37,822 nt of DNA from JAHEEL01 sp034660035 (lineage in GTDB: Bacteria > Actinomycetota > Acidimicrobiia > Spongiisociales > UBA5794): NCBI GenBank assembly GCA_034660035.1, contig JAYEIJ010000089.1:1-37822 (forward strand), given 5' to 3'. Below the pieces are notes generated by a model, which saw only the letters and a list, made by a program, of their open reading frames with translations, ran no database searches and was not told the origin of the DNA. Position numbers and translations under genes: made by a program. This document shows positions 31,911 through 37,822 of the stretch, piece after piece (positions within the stretch are counted from its first letter, which is position 1; each line of letters opens with the position of its first letter).

Positions 31911-32910
31911 GGGTGTCTAGGTCCTGGTGGGCGCCTGTTCTGATGTGGCAGGCCGCCCGGTGCTCGGCGTGGTCGTTGGACGGCAGCAAGACCGGCACCT
32001 CGACGTCGCAGATCCCGGCCTGAGCGATCGTGCAGCGGGGGTGGAAGTGGCACCCGGGTGGGGAATTGATCGGTGACGGCACGTCACCCTGAAGGATCAC
32101 GCGGTTGCGAGGCCGGTCGGGGTCCGGTATCGGGATCGCCGACAGCAGCGCCTCGGTATAGGGATGGACCGGGTTGGCGTAGAGGCTGTCACGGTCAGTG
32201 AACTCGACGATGCGTCCAAGGTACATCACAGCAACCCGATCTGAGATGTGCTCGACCACGCCGAGATTGTGTGCGATGAACAACAGCGTGAGGTTGAGTT
32301 CCTGCTGCAACTCCTTGAGGAGGTTGAGAACTTGAGCCTGCACCGATACGTCGAGTGCCGACACCGGTTCGTCGGCGACCAGGAATTCCGGTTCCAGGAT
32401 CAGGGCACGGGCGAGTCCGATACGCTGGCGCTGGCCTCCTGAGAACTCGTGTGGGTACCTACCGGCATGGCTCGGTTCCAGCCCTACGAGATCGAGCATT
32501 CGATTGACTCGCTCCCGGCGCTCCTTGCGATTGCCGACTCCATGTAGCCGGAGTCCTTCGGAGATCGAGTCGCCGACTTGAGCCCTCGGGTCGAGCGACG
32601 AGAACGGATCCTGGAAGATGATCTGAACCTTCCGACGGAACGGCTTGAGTTCCTTCCCACTGACGTGGGTGATGTCCTGACCCTCGAACCGGATGGAACC
32701 CGACGTCGGCTCCAGGAGCCGGACCAGCATCCGGCCGAGCGTCGTTTTGCCGCATCCAGATTCGCCGACGAGACCGATCGACTCGCCCTTCTTGATGTCG
32801 AAACTGACCCCGTCAACGGCGTCGACAGTGCCGATCTGGCGTTGCAGGATGCCGCCCTTGACGGGGAACTGTTTCACCAGGTCCCTGATCTCGACGAGGG
32901 CCTCAGTCAT
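31900..32910 (-). CDS. oppF: Oligopeptide-type ABC transporter ATP-binding protein (OppF/DppF)
   Basis: This 336-residue ABC ATPase has Walker A GESGCGKTT, Q-loop FQDPFSSLDP, signature FSGGQRQRIGLARAL, Walker B FLVADEPVSALD and H-loop FIAHNL. The OppF-type C-terminal cysteine region (PPGCHFHPRC, with Cys at AGIC and AACH) is present. It energises the peptide transporter with OppD. It overlaps the oppD stop by 8 bp and is the last gene of the operon. The stop TAG lies in a GTAG repeat unit. The actual substrate is not readable. Confidence 0.92.
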   Translation of the reverse strand: MTEALVEIRDLVKQFPVKGGILQRQIGTVDAVDGVSFDIKKGESIGLVGESGCGKTTLGRMLVRLLEPTSGSIRFEGQDITHVSGKELKPFRRKVQIIFQDPFSSLDPRAQVGDSISEGLRLHGVGNRKERRERVNRMLDLVGLEPSHAGRYPHEFSGGQRQRIGLARALILEPEFLVADEPVSALDVSVQAQVLNLLKELQQELNLTLLFIAHNLGVVEHISDRVAVMYLGRIVEFTDRDSLYANPVHPYTEALLSAIPIPDPDRPRNRVILQGDVPSPINSPPGCHFHPRCTIAQAGICDVEVPVLLPSNDHAEHRAACHIRTGAHQDLDTRSP

Positions 32911-33958
32911 CGGAAGTTCCTTCCGAATAGAGCCAGCAGCGGACTTCGTGGCCTGGCTTGAGTTCGATCAGTTCCGGTTCCCGCTCGAGACAGACGTCGA
33001 GGTTGTTCTCCACTCGTGCAGCGCATCGATCAGCGAATCGGCACCCGGGTGGAAGATCGATGAGCGAGGGGACTATTCCCGGGATCGTTTCGAGTGTGTC
33101 GACGGGTGCACCCAGGACGGGAATCGAGCCGATCAGGCCTTTCGTGTACGGGTGCAGCGGGTTCTTGAAGATGGTGCGGACGTCGGTCTGCTCCACGATC
33201 TCGCCTGCGTACATCACAGCGACCCGGTCGGCCATCTCCGCGACCACGCCGAGATCGTGGGTGATGAGCAGGACTGCGGTGGCCGAGGACTTCTGAAGGT
33301 CTCGGATCAGGTCGAGGATCTGGGCCTGGATGGTCACGTCGAGCGCCGTCGTCGGCTCATCGGCGATCAGCAATTCGGGCTCGCAAGCGAGGGCCATAGC
33401 GATCATCACGCGCTGTCCCATTCCGCCGGAGAGTTCGAACGGGTAGGCCTTTGCTCGCGACTCAGGATCGGGGATGCCGACCTCGGACAACATCCCGATT
33501 GCCTTTTCCTGCTCAATGTCCTTGGACCAGTCCCGATGGAGCTTGTAGACCTCCTTGATCTGAACACCCGCTCGCTGCACCGGGTTGAGGGCCGAACCCG
33601 GCTGCTGGAAGATCATCGAGATGTGCTCGCCGCGAAGGCGTCGGAGTTCATCCTCCGACATGGTCACGATGTCCTGACCGTCGAAGAGGATCTCACCTGC
33701 AACGACCTCGCCGGGATGCGGTATCAGACCCATGATCGACAGTGACGTGACCGACTTGCCGCAGCCAGATTCACCAACGAGTCCCAGAACCTCACCCCGA
33801 TCGACCCTCAAGGACACCTCGTCTACAGCTTTGACGACACCTTCGCGAGTGTCGAAATGCGTCTTGAGTCCCCGGATCTCGAGAAGGCGCTCGCCCGTCT
33901 CCCCGCGTCGTGGCGGCAGGGGTGTGACCTTCTCGGAGGTGGCTGGTTTGGGAGTCAT
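32903..33958 (-). CDS. oppD: Oligopeptide-type ABC transporter ATP-binding protein (OppD/DppD)
   Basis: This 351-residue ABC ATPase has Walker A GESGCGKSV, Q-loop MIFQQPGSALNP, signature ELSGGMGQRVMIA, Walker B LLIADEPTTALD and H-loop LLITHDLGVV. The C-terminal peptide-type Cys region (PPGCRFADRC and NNLDVC) is present. The first ~22 residues are a low-complexity leader before the domain. The start overlaps the oppC stop by 4 bp, and it pairs with OppF. Confidence 0.93.
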   Translation of the reverse strand: MTPKPATSEKVTPLPPRRGETGERLLEIRGLKTHFDTREGVVKAVDEVSLRVDRGEVLGLVGESGCGKSVTSLSIMGLIPHPGEVVAGEILFDGQDIVTMSEDELRRLRGEHISMIFQQPGSALNPVQRAGVQIKEVYKLHRDWSKDIEQEKAIGMLSEVGIPDPESRAKAYPFELSGGMGQRVMIAMALACEPELLIADEPTTALDVTIQAQILDLIRDLQKSSATAVLLITHDLGVVAEMADRVAVMYAGEIVEQTDVRTIFKNPLHPYTKGLIGSIPVLGAPVDTLETIPGIVPSLIDLPPGCRFADRCAARVENNLDVCLEREPELIELKPGHEVRCWLYSEGTSDD

Positions 33959-34917
33959 CGGTTCAGCGTCGGGTCGAGGGCGTCCCGCAGGCCGTCACCC
34001 ATGAGGTTGAAGCCGAGGACGGTGATCATGATGGCGAGACCGGGGAAGAAGACGAGGTGCGGAGCGGTGAACAGTTGGTTCCTCTCGGACGCCAGCATCG
34101 AACCCCACTCTGCCATGGGCGGCTGGGCCCCCAGGCCGAGGAACGAGAGACCGGCCGCTTCGAGGATTGCGGTTGCCACACCGAGGGTCGCGAGCACCAC
34201 AAGTGGGGTCAGCGCGTTCGGGATCACACGACGGAGCAGCAACTGAGCCGATGACGCCCCCAGAGCACGCGACGCGGATACGAAGTCGCTTTCCTTGATC
34301 GAGAGCACCTGCGCCCGCATGACGCGCGCGTACCCCGGCATCGTGACGATGGCGATGGCGATGAGAGCGTTGCGCAGGCCGGGGCCGAGTACGGCGACGA
34401 TGGCGATGGCCAGCAGCAGGGATGGGAACCCCAGGACCACGTCCATGACACGCATGATCACATTGTCGAGCCACCCTCCCGTGAAGCCTGCGATCGCCCC
34501 CAAAGTGCTGCCGACGAGCAGCGCGATGGTGACGGTGAAGAAGCCCAGGGTGAGGCTGACCCGGGCGCCGAAGATGACGCGCGAGAACTCATCACGAACG
34601 TTGCCGTCGGTCCCCATGACGTGTTGTGGGGTCTCCTCGGAGCAACCCAAGGCGTGAACACACGGCGGGTCACGGGGCCCAACGTCCTCCTTGCCGATGA
34701 GCACCTCGTTCGGCCCGTATGGGGCCAGAATCGGAGCGAAGATGGCCATGAGGACGAGCAGCGACACGATGGTCAGGCCGATCATTCCGGACTTGCGTCC
34801 GCGGAAACGGCGCAGCGTGAGGCGCCACTGGCTGGAAGGCTTGTCGTAGAGGAGGTTCCTCTGGTCCGTGGCGGCCTCGACGACCTCGACGTTCTTGCGT
34901 TGGTTGAAAACGCTCAT
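33955..34917 (-). CDS. oppC: Oligopeptide-type ABC transporter permease (OppC/DppC)
   Basis: This 320-residue polytopic permease has an OppC-type cytoplasmic N-terminus and a first TM near 50-70. An extracytoplasmic loop with two cysteines (PPCVHALGCSEE) follows. The core motifs are GTDGNVRDEFSRVIFGARVSL and the EAA loop SASRALGASSAQLLLRRVIPNAL. The Cys-bearing loop insertion is longer than in E. coli OppC and may be disulfide-linked. It overlaps the oppB stop by 4 bp. It forms the pore with OppB. Confidence 0.93.
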   Translation of the reverse strand: MSVFNQRKNVEVVEAATDQRNLLYDKPSSQWRLTLRRFRGRKSGMIGLTIVSLLVLMAIFAPILAPYGPNEVLIGKEDVGPRDPPCVHALGCSEETPQHVMGTDGNVRDEFSRVIFGARVSLTLGFFTVTIALLVGSTLGAIAGFTGGWLDNVIMRVMDVVLGFPSLLLAIAIVAVLGPGLRNALIAIAIVTMPGYARVMRAQVLSIKESDFVSASRALGASSAQLLLRRVIPNALTPLVVLATLGVATAILEAAGLSFLGLGAQPPMAEWGSMLASERNQLFTAPHLVFFPGLAIMITVLGFNLMGDGLRDALDPTLNR

Positions 34918-35993
34918 TTTATCCTGATCCTCGGGTCGAGGTAGCCGTAGGAGAGGTCGACAAGCAGGTTCACGACGACGTAGCCGGCTGCGATGACCAC
35001 GGTGAAGCCCTGGACGACGGCGTAGTCACGCCCGGTGATAGCGTCGAAGAGAGCTCGCCCGACTCCGGCGAGACCGAATACCGTTTCCGTGAGTACGGCA
35101 CCTCCCAGTAGCCCGCCGAGCGAGAGACCGATGATGGTGACGACCGGGAGAAGCGAGTTGCGGAGGGCGTGATGGCGCACGACCCGCGTTTCCGTCGCTC
35201 CCTTGGCCCTGGCCGTCCTGATGTAATCCTTGCTCATCACCTCGAGCAACGAGCTTCGTGTGATCCGGGCGATGATCGCCAGCGGAATGGTGGCGAGGGC
35301 GATCGCAGGCAGGATCATGTGCTTGATCGCGTCCCAGAACACCTCCCACTGAGCGGTGATCAACGAGTTGAAGATGTAGAAATTTGCGACGAACTCGTGG
35401 AACGTTGCCCAGAAGCCCTCCTCATTGAGGGTCCATCCCCAGACCTCGTAGTAGGGGACGGAGAACACCCCGGCGGTGAGCCGACCCGACGGAGGTAACG
35501 CGAATGGGGTGTCCTTCAAGACGAGGGCGAACACGTAGGCGAGCATGAGCCCCAGCCAGAAGACGGGCATGGAGACGCCGATGTTGGCGAAAGCCATTGT
35601 TGCGCTGTCGACAGCTGTGTTGTGCTTGCGGGCGGCGATGATTCCCATCGGGACACCGATGACGACCGCGATGGTGAGAGCGGAGAATGCCAGTTCGATT
35701 GTGAGCGGGAGCCGTTCGATGAGCAACTGGTTCACCGGGCGGGAGAAGCGGACCGACTCGCCGAGATTGAACGTCATGACGTTCTTCATGTAGATACCGA
35801 GCTGGACCCAGATCGGATCGTTCAGGCCGTTGGCTTCGTCGAATCGCTCGCATGCCTCTTCGGTTGCACGCTCGCCGAGCATCGACGTGCACGGGTCGCC
35901 GGGGATTGCACGGATGAGGAAGAACACGACGACGATGATCCCGAGGAGTACCGGGATGGCCAGGAGCGTGCGACGTGTGATGAATCCGAGCAT
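34914..35993 (-). CDS. oppB: Oligopeptide-type ABC transporter permease (OppB/DppB)
   Basis: This 359-residue permease starts with the OppB motif FITRRTLLAIPVLLGIIVVVFFLI. After the first TM comes the loop RAIPGDPCTSMLGERATEEACERF, in which two cysteines may pair. The EAA loop is MSKDYIRTARAKGATETRVVRHHALRNSL, and the family-typical GGAVLTETVFGLAGVGRALFDAI region follows. A ~50-residue loop around FWATFHEFVANFYIFNS is longer than usual. The start is the ATG at 35993; the upstream hairpin separates it from the binding protein gene. Confidence 0.94.
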   Translation of the reverse strand: MLGFITRRTLLAIPVLLGIIVVVFFLIRAIPGDPCTSMLGERATEEACERFDEANGLNDPIWVQLGIYMKNVMTFNLGESVRFSRPVNQLLIERLPLTIELAFSALTIAVVIGVPMGIIAARKHNTAVDSATMAFANIGVSMPVFWLGLMLAYVFALVLKDTPFALPPSGRLTAGVFSVPYYEVWGWTLNEEGFWATFHEFVANFYIFNSLITAQWEVFWDAIKHMILPAIALATIPLAIIARITRSSLLEVMSKDYIRTARAKGATETRVVRHHALRNSLLPVVTIIGLSLGGLLGGAVLTETVFGLAGVGRALFDAITGRDYAVVQGFTVVIAAGYVVVNLLVDLSYGYLDPRIRIK

Positions 35994-36015
35994 GTGCGTT
36001 GAGAGGAGGGTAGAC

Positions 36016-36051
36016 GGAAGCGGGGGAGGCGCAGACGCCTCCCCCGCTTCC
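36016..36051 (-). terminator. 16-bp perfect hairpin between binding protein and oppB
   Basis: GGAAGCGGGGGAGGCG and its exact complement flank a 4-nt loop, giving a 16-bp GC-rich stem 18 bp beyond the binding protein stop. The sequence past the stem has no T-run. In an operon this could act as a partial terminator or as an RNA-stabilising barrier that gives more binding protein than permease; both readings are inference. Confidence 0.75.
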
Positions 36052-36069
36052 TACGATCGCTTCGAGGGC

Positions 36070-37788
36070 CTAGGCCTCAGGAGCGTTGATCAGACCGTTC
36101 CACAGATAGTCGTAGTACTCGAACACACCGCTGTTGCCGGTGTGGAGAGGACTCGATGCATCGAGTCCTGCTGTGAACGAGACAACGACGTCGTTGGCGT
36201 CGAACGTGCTGCCGTCATGGAACACGACGTCCTGACGCAGGGAGCACGTCCACAAGGACAGGTCCTCGTTTGGCACGCATTCGGTCGCCAGCTGTGGCTG
36301 AACCTCGCCGGTCGGCGTGTACGAGTACAACGCCTCGACGATCTGGCCACAGGCACGCAGCGACTCGCCGTCGGTCTCATCCGAACAGTACAGCGAGATC
36401 GGCTCGTTGCCCTGGACGAACACCATGGTGTCGGTTCCCGTATCCCACAGGTTGAACATCACGGTTCCCCACGGAGGTGCGTACGCGCCCGTCACGTCTG
36501 CCGTGGCGGCATATGCACTACCGGCGTGGGCGACCGGCACCATCGGAACGAGTTCCTTGATGGCGTTGTTCGCCTCCTCGTAGAGCGGAGCTGCCTCGGC
36601 AACACTCGCCGTCTGTGAGGCCGTTACGAGCGGTTCGAAGATCGTCGGATACGGATCACCGTACTGCTTGTTCGTCTCTGCGAAGTGGAAGTCCAGGAAG
36701 TTCGTGACGTGCGGGTAGTCACCCGTCCATCCGAGCAGGTGGATTCCGTCCAGGCCGCCATCGGAAGACGTCTGGATGAACTCACCCGATTCCATGACCA
36801 CAACCTCGGCATTGATGTTCAGGTTCTCCTTCAGCTGAGCCTGAATATCGGCTGCCACGTTGCCGGGGGTGGGCAGGTAGCCGCGGGTCACATCGCGGTA
36901 GTAGATCTTCGTGTCGAAACCGTCCGCGAAGCCGGCGTCTGCCAGCAATGCTTTGGCTGCCTCAACGTCGAAGTCGTACCACGAATCACCCTGACAACCG
37001 TTCTCAACCGAGCACGGTGTGAAGTGCGACGCGGTCTCCGATCCCGGCGGGTAGAACGTGTCGATGATCCGCTGACGGTCGATACCAAGAGCGACGGCCT
37101 TGCGAACGTCCACGTTGTCCCACGGGGCGTACGTGTTCGTGAACCCCATGTAGAAGATGTTCGGCTCCGGCTTGTCGAGCAAGGCAAGATTCGCGTCAGC
37201 CTCGATGGTGGCGTAGTCCTCGGGACCCGGGAACGTCATGCCGTGGGCATTGCCGCTCTGGAGCTCGAGGAGCCGGCCGGCACTCTCCGTCGACCACTTC
37301 AGAACGGCTGTGGCGTGGGGAGCCACCGTTCCGTAGTAGTCGTCGTTGCGTGCATAGATGACCGAGTCACCCCGGACCCATTCCTGGATCTTGTACGGAC
37401 CGGTTCCGACGGGATCACCGAGGGGTGAGCCGGCCGTTGCCTCCAAGTGCTCTTCGGGTTGGATACCGAATACGATGAATGCCATCTGCGCGAGGAACGC
37501 AGGATGCGGTCCGCACAGATCGAACTCGACCGTGAACTCGTCAAGCGCCGAGATCTTCTCGACACGGCCGCCGTAGTCGCAGCCGCCTGCATCGAGCACC
37601 TTGCCTTCGAACCCGGCATCGGGGGCGACGGTTGTAGTCGTTGCGTCGGGAGCTGCTTCCGCAGTCGTGGTTGTCTCGTCCGTGCCTCCTGCAGCGGTCG
37701 TGGTCGTGTCGTCAGATGACGACCCGCACGCTGCCGCGATGAGGGCCATCACGAAGACGAGGACGAGTAGTTTGCTGAATCGTTTCAA
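36070..37788 (-). CDS. Family-5 solute-binding protein with circularly permuted domain order
   Basis: This 572-residue lipoprotein (Cys21, Thr-rich linker to about 58) belongs to the SBP_bac_5 peptide/nickel-binding family. The usual N-terminal part of the family (the part with QGNEPISL, TDGESLR, QIVEALYSYTPTGEV, LRQDVVFHDG and FDANDVVVSF) is at residues 449-572. The usual middle and end (EFTVEFDL, FGIQPEEHL, GTGPYKIQEW, DVRKAVALGIDR and ALLADAGF) are at about 75-440. The C-terminal end (LWNGLIN) continues logically into the mature N-terminus (RVEKISALDEFTVEFDL). The start is a TTG, with AAGGAGG 5 nt upstream. Several Cys residues suggest disulfides. It is the first gene of oppBCDF. Confidence 0.9.
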   Translation of the reverse strand: MKRFSKLLVLVFVMALIAAACGSSSDDTTTTAAGGTDETTTTAEAAPDATTTTVAPDAGFEGKVLDAGGCDYGGRVEKISALDEFTVEFDLCGPHPAFLAQMAFIVFGIQPEEHLEATAGSPLGDPVGTGPYKIQEWVRGDSVIYARNDDYYGTVAPHATAVLKWSTESAGRLLELQSGNAHGMTFPGPEDYATIEADANLALLDKPEPNIFYMGFTNTYAPWDNVDVRKAVALGIDRQRIIDTFYPPGSETASHFTPCSVENGCQGDSWYDFDVEAAKALLADAGFADGFDTKIYYRDVTRGYLPTPGNVAADIQAQLKENLNINAEVVVMESGEFIQTSSDGGLDGIHLLGWTGDYPHVTNFLDFHFAETNKQYGDPYPTIFEPLVTASQTASVAEAAPLYEEANNAIKELVPMVPVAHAGSAYAATADVTGAYAPPWGTVMFNLWDTGTDTMVFVQGNEPISLYCSDETDGESLRACGQIVEALYSYTPTGEVQPQLATECVPNEDLSLWTCSLRQDVVFHDGSTFDANDVVVSFTAGLDASSPLHTGNSGVFEYYDYLWNGLINAPEA

Positions 37789-37822
37789 GGGTGCCTCCTT
37801 ACCCTACGAGGACCGATCCGGT

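Overview
This is a high-GC actinobacterial chromosome segment. The weak evidence for class Acidimicrobiia is the habit of placing Thr/Ala-rich linkers after lipoprotein signals, together with a septum-formation-domain lipoprotein, a FACL15-like acyl-CoA ligase and a RodZ-like HTH/TM protein. I see no phage, IS element or CRISPR array. The layout is mostly ordinary metabolism, transport and envelope genes, but several individual genes and intergenic elements are unusual.

Layout. 1-4.1 kb: 3' end of a DNA-3-methyladenine glycosylase I gene, gpsA, a PIN-PhoH ATPase and hflX. 4.4-7.1 kb: an operon of three lipoproteins (DsrE-like, PCu(A)C copper chaperone, di-heme cytochrome c peroxidase). 7.3-12.6 kb: a branched-chain amino-acid-type ABC transporter, with the binding protein on + facing livF-livG-livM-livH on -; LivH carries an extra extracytoplasmic beta-rich domain. 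12.7-14.7 kb: a CBS-pair protein, a selenocysteine tRNA (anticodon TCA), a septum-formation-like lipoprotein and a Cys-rich hypothetical. 14.8-19.4 kb: acyl-CoA synthetase, HTH/TM protein, TauE/SafE permease and YibE/F protein. 19.4-23.4 kb: an envelope cluster in which a fused pseudo-BY-kinase/LCP protein is flanked by two membrane-anchored paralogues. 23.5-27.7 kb: LysE exporter, small membrane protein, sigma-70 factor, second CBS-pair protein and an AbiEi/DUF559-like protein. 27.7-31.7 kb: a five-gene minus-strand cluster (HypA, MinD-like ATPase, flavin reductase-like, M20 peptidase, P-loop protein). 31.9-37.8 kb: an oligopeptide-type ABC operon (binding protein, oppB, oppC, oppD, oppF).

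The strongest unusual signal is the last gene. The family-5 solute-binding protein at 36070-37788 has the family's normal N-terminal segment at its C-terminus, so it reads as circularly permuted. Other notable items are the tRNA-Sec, the LCP/pseudo-kinase fusion with its twin partners, the HypA/MinD-like operon, and two intergenic repeat families. One repeat family is made of 7-8 nt units containing TAG that supply the stop codons of five genes. The other is a ~55-bp hairpin repeat that follows both CBS genes and brackets the DUF559-like gene.
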